64,000 nucleotides of DNA from Streptomyces sp. NRRL WC-3626 (GTDB lineage Bacteria > Actinomycetota > Actinomycetes > Streptomycetales > Streptomycetaceae). Position 1 is the first letter of the stretch. Every line of letters begins with the position of its first letter. The translations under genes and the position numbers were made by a program. The stretch covers positions 91,753 through 155,752 of the forward strand of contig NZ_JOCA01000019.1 in the NCBI RefSeq assembly GCF_000718785.1, in the 5' to 3' direction. Under the pieces are notes generated by a model, which saw nothing but the letters and a program-made list of their open reading frames with translations, did no database searches and was not told the DNA's origin. This document shows positions 51,463 through 59,329 of this stretch, in pieces.

Positions 51463-53673
51463 GTGCCCCGCTTCAGCATCATCGTCCCCGTCTTCAAGGT
51501 GCGGGGATATCTGCACGCCTGCCTCGACTCGGTGCTCGGGCAGTCGTACCGCGACATCGAGGTGATCGCCGTCGACGACCGCTCGCCCGACGAGTGCGGG
51601 GCGATCCTCGACGCGTACGCGGCCCGCGACGACCGCCTCCAGGTCCTGCGGCTGCCCGAGAACGTGGGCCTCGGCCGGGCCCGCAACGCCGGGATGCCGC
51701 ACGCGACCGGCGACTACCTGTTCTTCCTCGACAGCGACGACACCCTCACCCCGGGCGCGCTGCGCGCCCTGGCCGACCGCCTCGACGAGACCGGCGACCC
51801 GGACGTCCTCGTCTTCGACTACGCCCGCACCCACTGGTGGGGCGGCACCCGCCGCAACGCGCTGGCCCGGCTGCTCGCCGTCGACGACGTGTTCACGGCG
51901 GCCGAGCGGCCGGAGATCCTCGATCTGCTGATGGTGGTGTGGAACAAGGTCTACCGCCGGGACTTCGTCGAACGGGAGGGCTTCACCTTCCCGCCCGGCT
52001 ACTACGAGGACACCCCCTGGACGTTCCCGGTGCTGCTCAGCGCGGAGCGCGTCGCCACCCTGGACCGGATCTGCGTGTACTACCGGCAGCGCCGCCGGGG
52101 CAGCATCCTGTCCACCACCAGCCGCAAGCACTTCGACGTCCACGAGCAGTACGCGCGGGTGTTCCGCTTCGTCGACGCCCGCCCGGCGCTCGCGCACTGG
52201 CGGCCGTTCCTGCACACGAAGATGGGCGAGCACTGTCTCGACATCCTCTCCAAACCGGACCGGCTGCCCCCGTCCGACCGGGGCGAGTTCTTCCGCCGTA
52301 CGGCCGAGATGTTCCGCGCGCACCGGCCGGACGGGGCGCCGGTCCCCGCCGAACTGCGGGTGCTGGAGGGCAGCTACGCCGGGTACGTCCTGCGGCGGCA
52401 GGCGGGACGGGCCGGACGCGAGCTGGGACGGCGGGCGCGTCAGACGCGTACGGCCTCGGCGGCGCGGTACGCCCGCGCCCGGGCCGCGCTCCCCCACTCC
52501 CTTGACCCGGACCTCGCCGTGTACTCGGCGTTCTCCCACCGGGGCGTGCTCGGCGACCCGGCCGCGATCCACCGCGCGGCACGCGAACTCGCCCCGCACA
52601 TCAGGGGCGTATGGGTGGTCGCCGACGAGGAGCGGGCCGCCGCGCTGCCGCCGGACACCGACTACGTGCTGCTCGGCTCGCCCGAGTACCGGCGGGTGAC
52701 CGGGCGGGCCACCTACTTCGTCAACAACGTCAACTGGCCGGGCGCGCTGGTCAAACGCCCGGGGAGCGTGCACATCCACACCCACCAGGGCACCCCCCTG
52801 AAGTACATGGGCGCCGATCTCCTCGGCCGGCCCGGCGCCCGGCTCGGTACCGACGTACCGCGGATGCTGCGCCGGGCCGACCGCTGGGACCACAGCCTGG
52901 TCGCCAACCGGCACTCCGAGCTGGTGTGGGAACGCGCCTACCCCTGCCACTTCGCCTCCGCACGAACCGGCAGCCCGCGCAACGACGTCCTGGTCGCGGC
53001 GCCCGGGGAGCGGGGCCGCGCGGTCCGCGCACGGCTCGGTGTCCCGGACGGCGACACGGTGGTGCTGTACGCGCCGACCCGCCGCGACTACCGCAGGGAC
53101 GGCCTGGTGGAGCGGATCGACCTCGCCCGGTTCGCCGCCGATCTGGGTCCCGGTCACACCCTCGTCGTCCGTCTGCACCCCTCCCTCGCCGCCGGACCGG
53201 CGCGCGGGCTCGGTCTCGCGGAGCTGCACCGGCGGGGCGTGCTCGTCGACGCCACCGACGAACCGGAGGTGCAGGACGTGCTGCTCGCCTCCGACGTGCT
53301 GGTCACCGACTACTCGGCCCTGATGTTCGACTACGCCCTCCTGGACCGGCCGATCGTGCTCCACGCCGACGACTGGGACGCCTACCGGGCGAGCCGGGGC
53401 GCCTATCTGGACATCACGGCCGAGGCGCCGGGCCGTGTCACGCGCTCCTACGGGGAGCTGGCGCGGCTGTTCGGTTCCGGGAGCTGGCGGGACGAGGAGT
53501 CGGCGCGGCTGCGGTCGGCGTTCCGGGAGCGGTTCTGCGAGTTCGACGACGGGCGGGCCGCCGAGCGGGTGGTGCGGACGCTGATGCTGGGCGAGCCGAT
53601 GCCCAAGGCGGCGTCCGGTCCGGTCCCGGTGCCGTCCCAGGGCGCCGGCGCCGGCCTGCCGGCCCCGTCGTGA
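51463..53673 (+). CDS. GT2–TagF fusion protein, paralogue 3
   Basis: 736 residues from the GTG at 51463. The GT2 half is complete (FSIIVPVFKVRGYLHACLDS, VDDRSPDEC, FLDSDDTL) and closely resembles paralogue 1 (both have FPPGYYEDTPWT). In the TagF-like half the His-Gly site reads THQGTPLKYMG, Gln in place of the catalytic His, while VRLHPSL and VTDYSALMFDYALLDRPIVL remain. The stop overlaps the start of the next membrane protein (GTGA). Likely works with its sisters in one polymer pathway. Confidence 0.85.
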   Translation: MPRFSIIVPVFKVRGYLHACLDSVLGQSYRDIEVIAVDDRSPDECGAILDAYAARDDRLQVLRLPENVGLGRARNAGMPHATGDYLFFLDSDDTLTPGALRALADRLDETGDPDVLVFDYARTHWWGGTRRNALARLLAVDDVFTAAERPEILDLLMVVWNKVYRRDFVEREGFTFPPGYYEDTPWTFPVLLSAERVATLDRICVYYRQRRRGSILSTTSRKHFDVHEQYARVFRFVDARPALAHWRPFLHTKMGEHCLDILSKPDRLPPSDRGEFFRRTAEMFRAHRPDGAPVPAELRVLEGSYAGYVLRRQAGRAGRELGRRARQTRTASAARYARARAALPHSLDPDLAVYSAFSHRGVLGDPAAIHRAARELAPHIRGVWVVADEERAAALPPDTDYVLLGSPEYRRVTGRATYFVNNVNWPGALVKRPGSVHIHTHQGTPLKYMGADLLGRPGARLGTDVPRMLRRADRWDHSLVANRHSELVWERAYPCHFASARTGSPRNDVLVAAPGERGRAVRARLGVPDGDTVVLYAPTRRDYRRDGLVERIDLARFAADLGPGHTLVVRLHPSLAAGPARGLGLAELHRRGVLVDATDEPEVQDVLLASDVLVTDYSALMFDYALLDRPIVLHADDWDAYRASRGAYLDITAEAPGRVTRSYGELARLFGSGSWRDEESARLRSAFRERFCEFDDGRAAERVVRTLMLGEPMPKAASGPVPVPSQGAGAGLPAPS

Positions 53674-54935
53674 GGCCGCGCGCCTGGGTCCTGCTGCTGG
53701 CCGGCGTGTTCGCGCTGCTGCAGCTCGCCAACGTCACCGGCCGGGACACGCCCGACAGCAAGAACTATCTGTCGTACGCGCTGAACCTGACCGGGGCGGA
53801 CAAGCGGGAGGCGGCGGCCGCCACCATCGACTACTACTGCGCGGGCCGGGCGGTGATCGCGCACCGCGGGCAGAACGTGAACGTGGTGCGCTTCCACGCC
53901 CCGGACCCCGCCCCGGAGGTGCTGCGGGAGTGCCGGGAGCGGGAGTGGCGGCAGGTGGAGGCGCGGCTGGCGGCCGGGGAGACCGGCGGGCACACCGTGC
54001 CGTTCATGCCGGAGCGGTTCATGCGGATCTTCGAGACGCGGCCCGGCTACCCGGTGTTCCTGGCGCCGTTCGTCGGCGCGTTCGGGGTGACGTGGGGGGT
54101 CTGGGCGGCGGGTGTGGCGGTCACCTGTCTGGGCGGGGTGCTCGCCTTCCTGGTGCTGCGCGCCCTGGCGCTGTCGGTGCCGCTCGCGCTCACCGGGCAG
54201 GCGCTGTTCATGGTGCTGCCGTGCGGGACGACCGCGATGCGCCCGATGACCGAGGGGCTGCTGCTGGCGCTCACCCTGGCCGCGCTGTGGGGCTGTGCGC
54301 TGCTCCTCGAGGGGCGAGGGAGACGGGAGGGTCTGGCGCTGGTGTGCGGGGCGCTGCTCGCGCTGTTCACCGTCAAGCACTCGCAGGCGCTGTTCCTCGG
54401 CCTGTGTCTGGCGGTGGCGGGCGCGGTCGTCGCCGTACGGCGGCGGTGGCGGGGTCTGCCGGCGGGGCGCGGGGTGGTGGCGCTCGCGGCGGCGGGGTGC
54501 GCGGGGGTGCTGGGCACGGTGCTGCTGGCCCGGCTGCTGCACTATCCGTCGGTGTCGGAGAGTGTGCAGGATCTGCTCACCGATCACTTCGCCCGTCCGG
54601 ACCGGGAGCGGCCGTGGGCGGAGTTCTTCCAGTTGCAGGGGAACTTCTGGACGGAGTGGCTGCGGCGGCGGTTGTGGGAGCCGCTGTTCGTGGCGTTCCT
54701 GGCGGCCGGTGTCCTGGGGGCGCGGCGGCGGCCGGCGTTCGGTGCCTTCCTGGTGGCCGCCGCCTGCACGGGGTTCCTCAACCAGGCGGGGCATCCGGAC
54801 ATCAACATCTGGGGCGACCGGCTGATCGTCCTGGCCTGGCTGCTGCCGGTGCTCGGCGTTCCGCTGCTGCTGGAACCGGTGGTGCTGCGGGCGGTGGTGC
54901 CGGCGCAGGGGGCTCCGGTGGAGCCGGTGCGCTGA
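53670..54935 (+). CDS. Polytopic membrane protein, possibly GT-C-type
   Basis: 421 residues with about nine hydrophobic helices. The first outer loop carries an acidic site (GRDTPDSKNYLSYALNL), and the next region has GTTAMRPMTEGLLLAL; both resemble integral membrane GT-C glycosyltransferases that use lipid-linked sugars, but no family signature is decisive. GTG at 53670 overlaps the paralogue-3 stop by 4 bp, so it is translated with the TagF cluster. Role inferred: adding or flipping a sugar on the same polymer. Confidence 0.7.
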   Translation: MRPRAWVLLLAGVFALLQLANVTGRDTPDSKNYLSYALNLTGADKREAAAATIDYYCAGRAVIAHRGQNVNVVRFHAPDPAPEVLRECREREWRQVEARLAAGETGGHTVPFMPERFMRIFETRPGYPVFLAPFVGAFGVTWGVWAAGVAVTCLGGVLAFLVLRALALSVPLALTGQALFMVLPCGTTAMRPMTEGLLLALTLAALWGCALLLEGRGRREGLALVCGALLALFTVKHSQALFLGLCLAVAGAVVAVRRRWRGLPAGRGVVALAAAGCAGVLGTVLLARLLHYPSVSESVQDLLTDHFARPDRERPWAEFFQLQGNFWTEWLRRRLWEPLFVAFLAAGVLGARRRPAFGAFLVAAACTGFLNQAGHPDINIWGDRLIVLAWLLPVLGVPLLLEPVVLRAVVPAQGAPVEPVR

Positions 54936-55034
54936 CCCGCCCCGTTCACTCGATGGAGTGAGGGGAGGTCATGTCGTTGATCGTTTCGGGAACGTACGAC
55001 AAATGCCCAAGATGCCCCCTTTGCCTGCCATCCG

Positions 55035-56579
55035 ATGAGCTCCGGAGTCCTCGTACGCGGGCCCGGGCACGGCGCCACGGCGCTGCGCGGCGACCGGACC
55101 TGGCGCCCGACCCCGTACCAGCTCTTCGGGTTCCTGTTCTGGATCGTGATGTCGCTGGCGTACTGGAGTGTGCCGCTGTGCTGTGACGCCGGGCAGCACG
55201 CGGCCGTCGTCGAGCGCCTCAGGGACGACCTGCTGCACCCCCGGCATCCGATGGCGGACCTGCCGGGGGCGGGCAGCCCCTACTACTCGCCGTTCGCGCT
55301 GGCGCAGGGGGTGGCCGCCCGGCTGACGGGGCTGGGCGGCTGGGAGGTGCTCCGGCTCACCGGGCCGCTGAACCTGATCGTGCTGCTGACCGGGATCGGC
55401 CGCTTCGTGCGCGTGCTGACCCCGCGCCCCTGGGCGCCGGTGCTGGCGCTGGGCGCGATGTCGCTGCTGTGGGGGGTGGAGCGGGCCTGGTGGAGCGGTT
55501 TCATCAACGTGATGTCGATGACCGGCAACCTGTCCTACCCGTCGGCCTTCGCGATCGGGCTCACCTTCTGGGCGTGGGCGCTGACGGGTGCGCGGGCGCG
55601 GGACGCGGGGGCCGTGCGGTACGTGGGGCCGAGCGGGCTGCGGCCGGTGTCCGGGTACGTGGCGCTGGGCGTGCTGTACGCGGTGATCCTGCTGGTGCAT
55701 CCGATCACGTCGGTCGCGGCGGTGCTGGGGGCGGTGGCGCTGGTCGCCGGCTGGCAGCGCCGGTGGCGGCCGGCGGTCGTCGCGCGGTGGGCACTGACGG
55801 GGGCGGTGGCGGTGCTGGCGGCCGCGTCCTGGCCGTACTTCGACGTGTTCACGCTGGCCGGCGACGACAGCGTGGACGCCATGCACCGGCGGCTGTATCT
55901 GGACCTCGGCGGGCAGTTCGGGCTGGCGCTGCTGGGGCTGCCCGCGCTGTGGCTGCGGGCCCGGCGCGTCTCGTGGCGCGATCCGCTGGTGCTGATGTTC
56001 GTACTGGACTGCCTGGTGGTGGCGTACGGCTGGGCCGGCGGCCACTACACCTACGGCAGGATCCTCGGGCTGACCCTGGCGCCGCTGCAGTTCGCGCTGG
56101 CGGTGGAGCTGGCGGCGCCCCGGCCGTGGCCGGTGTGGCGGCGGCTGCTGGGCGGGGCCGCGGCGGCGGGGGCGTGCGCCGGGTTCCTGACCGTCCACGC
56201 GGGGGCGCTGCTGCCGGCGGGCTTCGAACGGCCGCCGGACTGGCCGTCGTACGTCTGGGCCACGCGGTACATCGGGCCGGGCGAGGTGGTGATCACCGAC
56301 GGGTACTTCGCCGTCCACGCCATCGCCGGATACGGGCCGAACCTCGCGGCGCCGGCCTGGCCGGACCCCTCGCTGGACGAAGGGGAGCGGCTGCGGCGGG
56401 CGGCCGATGTGCGGGCGTATCTCGATCCGGGTTCGACCCGCGCGGAGCGAGCCGCGGTCGTCCGCCGGTACCACGCGCGCTGGCTGCTGCTGACGCCCGG
56501 ACAGCGGGTGCCCGGCGAGGCGGTGGTGGTGACGTGGAGCCGGCGGACGGGGGAGGTGCTGGCGCGGGTCGGGGGCTGA
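55035..56579 (+). CDS. Polytopic membrane protein, probable GT-C-type glycosyltransferase
   Basis: 514 residues, about 11 hydrophobic segments. The first outer loop has CDAGQHAAVVERLRDDLLHP and PYYSPFALAQG, an acidic loop typical of GT-C enzymes. The C-terminal ~110 residues are soluble and outside. The ATG at 55035 has no ribosome site, so the message could be leaderless or the real start could lie a little downstream. A short inverted repeat TCACTC/GAGTGA (54946–54961) lies in the 99-bp gap before it. It converges on ohr with 12 bp between stops. Confidence 0.7.
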   Translation: MSSGVLVRGPGHGATALRGDRTWRPTPYQLFGFLFWIVMSLAYWSVPLCCDAGQHAAVVERLRDDLLHPRHPMADLPGAGSPYYSPFALAQGVAARLTGLGGWEVLRLTGPLNLIVLLTGIGRFVRVLTPRPWAPVLALGAMSLLWGVERAWWSGFINVMSMTGNLSYPSAFAIGLTFWAWALTGARARDAGAVRYVGPSGLRPVSGYVALGVLYAVILLVHPITSVAAVLGAVALVAGWQRRWRPAVVARWALTGAVAVLAAASWPYFDVFTLAGDDSVDAMHRRLYLDLGGQFGLALLGLPALWLRARRVSWRDPLVLMFVLDCLVVAYGWAGGHYTYGRILGLTLAPLQFALAVELAAPRPWPVWRRLLGGAAAAGACAGFLTVHAGALLPAGFERPPDWPSYVWATRYIGPGEVVITDGYFAVHAIAGYGPNLAAPAWPDPSLDEGERLRRAADVRAYLDPGSTRAERAAVVRRYHARWLLLTPGQRVPGEAVVVTWSRRTGEVLARVGG

Positions 56580-56591
56580 GCCCGCCGCCGG

Positions 56592-57005
56592 TTACTCGAT
56601 GACGAGGTCGACCGGGATGTTGCCGCGGGTGGCGTTGGAGTAGGGGCAGACCTGGTGGGCCTGCTCGACCAGCTTGCGGCCGGTCTCCTCCTCGATGCCC
56701 TCGGGCAGCTCGACGCGCAGCGTCACGGCGAGCGCGAAGCCCTCGCCCTGCTTGCCGAGGACCACCTCGGCGGTCACCGCGGCGTCACTCACATCCACCT
56801 TCGCCGCCCGGCCGACCACACCGAGGGCGCTGCCGAAGCAGGCCGCGTAACCGGCCGCGAACAGCTGCTCCGGGTTGGTGCCCACGCCGTCGCCACCGAG
56901 CTCGACGGGCATGCTCAGGCCGAGGTCCAGCTTGCCGTCGGAGGTGACGGCGCGGCCGTCGCGGCCGTGGGTGGCGGTGGCGACAGCGGTGTAGAGCGCG
57001 TCCAT
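56592..57005 (-). CDS. ohr: Ohr/OsmC-family organic hydroperoxide reductase
   Basis: 137 residues, the usual Ohr length. Both redox cysteines are present: Cys56 (GYAACFGSAL) and Cys120 (QVCPYSNATRGN). Ohr reduces organic and lipid hydroperoxides with thiols from lipoylated partners in the cytoplasm. I chose the ATG at 57005 with AAGG 8 nt upstream. It is divergent from ohrR and shares the palindromic operator at 57083–57102. In S. coelicolor the copy beside ohrR is called ohrB. Confidence 0.93.
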   Translation of the reverse strand: MDALYTAVATATHGRDGRAVTSDGKLDLGLSMPVELGGDGVGTNPEQLFAAGYAACFGSALGVVGRAAKVDVSDAAVTAEVVLGKQGEGFALAVTLRVELPEGIEEETGRKLVEQAHQVCPYSNATRGNIPVDLVIE

Positions 57006-57082
57006 GGAAGGACCTTCCCTCTTCAGTCGTGACACGGCCGGCCCGGGGCGGGTCCGGCTGCCGTACGACCACAAGTAGAGCA

Positions 57083-57102
57083 CGCAATTTAATTGCGCGC
57101 AA
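57083..57102. promoter_or_regulatory. OhrR operator in the ohr–ohrR divergent region
   Basis: Perfect 15-bp palindrome CGCAATT-T-AATTGCG (57083–57097) overlapping TTGCGCGCAA (57093–57102). The core CAATTnAATTG matches known OhrR boxes. It is the most AT-rich spot in the area and lies 31 bp before ohrR. Confidence 0.88.
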
Positions 57103-57133
57103 CCAAATGGCTCGCTAGCGCTACGCTGGACGC

Positions 57134-57649
57134 ATGACTGCCACCCCGAGCCCCCCACCCGCGACGGTCCCGGCACCGGGCTCCGCGGACGACTGGCTCC
57201 GCCTCGACCAGCAGGTCTGCTTCACGCTGAACGCGGCCTCCCGCGCCTTCAACGGCGTCTACCGGGTGATCCTCAAGGACCTCGGGCTCACCTACCCGCA
57301 GTACCTGGTCATGCTGGTGCTGTGGGAGCACGGCACGCTGCCCGTGAAGAAGCTCGGCGAGCATCTGCGGCTCGACTCCGGCACCCTGTCCCCGCTGCTC
57401 AAGCGACTGGAGACGGCCGGTCTGGTGCGCCGGGAGCGCAGTGCGCGCGACGAGCGGTCCGTGGAGGTCCGGCCCACCGAGGAGGGCACCGCGCTGCGCC
57501 GGCAGGCCCTGGAGGTGCCGCTGCGGATCGCGGCCGCGACCGGTTTCGAGGTGGAGGAGATCCGCGAACTGAGCGCCGTCCTCCAGCGGCTCACGACCGC
57601 ACTGGACGCGGCGGCGGCCGCGGCGGAGGGCACGGCGGAGGGCGCGTAG
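57134..57649 (+). CDS. ohrR: OhrR, MarR-family peroxide-sensing repressor
   Basis: 171 residues. The reactive Cys29 is in LDQQVCFTLNAASRA, the position of the single sensing cysteine in OhrR. The winged helix follows (KKLGEHLRLDSGTLSPLLKR, LVRRERSARDERSVEV). Oxidation of the cysteine by organic peroxide releases DNA and turns on ohr. A ~20-residue Pro-rich N-terminal extension precedes the conserved part. ATG at 57134. Self-control through the shared palindrome is expected. Confidence 0.93.
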   Translation: MTATPSPPPATVPAPGSADDWLRLDQQVCFTLNAASRAFNGVYRVILKDLGLTYPQYLVMLVLWEHGTLPVKKLGEHLRLDSGTLSPLLKRLETAGLVRRERSARDERSVEVRPTEEGTALRRQALEVPLRIAAATGFEVEEIRELSAVLQRLTTALDAAAAAAEGTAEGA

Positions 57650-57661
57650 CGACCGGGCCCC

Positions 57662-57712
57662 CGTAACCTACGCCTGCGTAGGTTACGATGCCGTAGCTTA
57701 CGGAACCGTAAG
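57662..57712 (+). promoter_or_regulatory. Two palindromic operators before the nitronate monooxygenase-like gene
   Basis: First: perfect 12-bp arms CGTAACCTACGC and GCGTAGGTTACG with a CT centre (57662–57687). Second: CTTACGG-AA-CCGTAAG (57697–57712). They lie 13–118 bp past ohrR and 68 bp or more before the gene at 57780. The size and symmetry fit TetR-family operators. Confidence 0.7.
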
Positions 57713-57779
57713 TTAACGGATACGCCGGTACGGACCCGGTGCGTCACCCCGGTCCTGCCGTCACCCTTGCGAGGACCGC

Positions 57780-59240
57780 ATGAACGAATCCCGGACGGCG
57801 GCCGAGCCGCCCTGGCTGATCCAAGGCGGCATGGGTGTGGGGGTGTCCGGCCGGCGGCTCGCCCGCGCGGTCGCCCGCACCGGGCAGTTGGGAGTCGTCT
57901 CCGGCACCGCTCTCGACACCCTGCTGATCCGGGTGCTCCAGAGCGGCGACCCGGGCGGTCACCTCCGGCGGGCGCTGGCCGCCTTCCCCGTGCCGTCGCT
58001 CGCCGCCGAGCTGCGGGAGCGCTACTTCGTCGAGGGCGGCATCGGACCCGGCGAGCGGTTCGCGGCCACCCCCATGACGACCGCCGACGAGGCGTGCCCC
58101 GCGCGGGCGCTGACCGTGGCCGCCAACTTCTGCGAGGTCTGGCTCGCCAAGGAGGGCCACGGCGGACCGGTCGGCATCAACTACCTGGAGAAGCTCCAGC
58201 TCGCCACCGTGCCCGCCCTGTTCGGCGCGATCCTGGCGGGCGTCGACTACGTCCTGGTCGGCGCGGGCATCCCCGCGCAGATACCCGGGATCGCCGACGG
58301 TCTCGCCCGGTCGCAACCGGTCACCGTACGCGTGGACGTGGCGGGTGACGACCGGCCCCACGAGCTGCGCTTCGACCCCTCCTCGGTGCTGCGCGGGGCG
58401 GATCCGGGCCGCGTCGGCCGGCTGCGCCGCCCCCGCGTCCTGGCCATCGTCTCGCTGCCCGCGCTGGCCGCGTACCTGAACCGCGACGAGGAGACCCGGC
58501 CGGACGGATTCGTCGTCGAGGGCCACCGCGCGGGCGGCCACAGCGCCCCGCCGCGCGGACCGCTGGGCCTGGACGAGTCCGGTGAACCCGTCTACGGCCC
58601 CAGGGACGTCCCCGACTTCGCGAAGATGGCCCGCCTCGGGCTGCCGTTCTGGATCGCCGGCGGCCAGTGCGGGCCGCGGCAGGTGCGCGAGGCCAGGGCG
58701 GCGGGTGCCGCCGGCGTCCAGCTCGGCAGCGTCTTCGCGCTCTGCGAGGAGTCCGGCATGGACACCGGGCTGCGGCGGCGGCTGATCGAGCGCGAGCTGG
58801 CCGGCGGACTGCGGGTGCGCAACGATCCGGCGGCCTCCCCGACCGGCTTCCCGTTCAAGGTCGCCGACCTGCCCGGCACCCTGTCCGACCCCGGCGTCGG
58901 CGCCGACCGCGCCCGCGTCTGCGACCTCGGCTATCTGCGGACTCCCTACCGCACCCCTCAGGGCACCATCGGCTACCGCTGCCCGGCGGAACCGCGGGCG
59001 GCGTACGTCCGCAAGGGCGGGGACGCCGAGCGGACCGAGGGACGGCACTGCCTGTGCAACGGGCTGCTGGCCGCCGTCGGCCTCGGGCAGCGCCGCCCAC
59101 GGGGCGTGGTGGAACCGCCCGTCGTCACCATCGGCCAGGACCTGGGGTTCCTGCGCCATCTCGCGCCCGAAGGGGGTCCGTACAGCGCCGCGGAGGTCGT
59201 GCGGTGGCTGCACGCGGGCGTGACGGCCTCGCACGTGTGA
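57780..59240 (+). CDS. Nitronate monooxygenase / PfaD-like flavin protein
   Basis: 486 residues, a TIM-barrel flavoprotein of the 2-nitropropane dioxygenase family: IQGGMGVGVSGRRLARAV at the start, EGHRAGGHS in the centre and GGQCGPRQVREARAAGAAGV with QLGS for FMN phosphate binding. It is about 130 residues longer than typical nitronate monooxygenases and carries a C-terminal extension with several cysteines (YRCPAEPRA, RHCLCNG), which is closer to PfaD proteins. Its reaction is not certain. ATG at 57780 with GCGAGGACCGC upstream. The two palindromes before it suggest tight repression by a TetR-type protein. Confidence 0.75.
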   Translation: MNESRTAAEPPWLIQGGMGVGVSGRRLARAVARTGQLGVVSGTALDTLLIRVLQSGDPGGHLRRALAAFPVPSLAAELRERYFVEGGIGPGERFAATPMTTADEACPARALTVAANFCEVWLAKEGHGGPVGINYLEKLQLATVPALFGAILAGVDYVLVGAGIPAQIPGIADGLARSQPVTVRVDVAGDDRPHELRFDPSSVLRGADPGRVGRLRRPRVLAIVSLPALAAYLNRDEETRPDGFVVEGHRAGGHSAPPRGPLGLDESGEPVYGPRDVPDFAKMARLGLPFWIAGGQCGPRQVREARAAGAAGVQLGSVFALCEESGMDTGLRRRLIERELAGGLRVRNDPAASPTGFPFKVADLPGTLSDPGVGADRARVCDLGYLRTPYRTPQGTIGYRCPAEPRAAYVRKGGDAERTEGRHCLCNGLLAAVGLGQRRPRGVVEPPVVTIGQDLGFLRHLAPEGGPYSAAEVVRWLHAGVTASHV

Positions 59241-59329
59241 GCGGACGAGCGGGGGCGCCATCCGGCCGGGGTACCGGGGTACTGATGAACAGAATGCTGA
59301 CAATCAGCCCATAACACCACGAGGATGTC

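Noticed and set aside
54971..55186. 71-codon frame with a GGGGAGG site before the membrane protein at 55035
   Set aside because: Most of it overlaps the membrane protein gene in another frame, the ribosome site is only 2 nt from the ATG, and the sequence turns into Arg/Pro shadow. It remains odd that the purine-rich site is here while 55035 has none.
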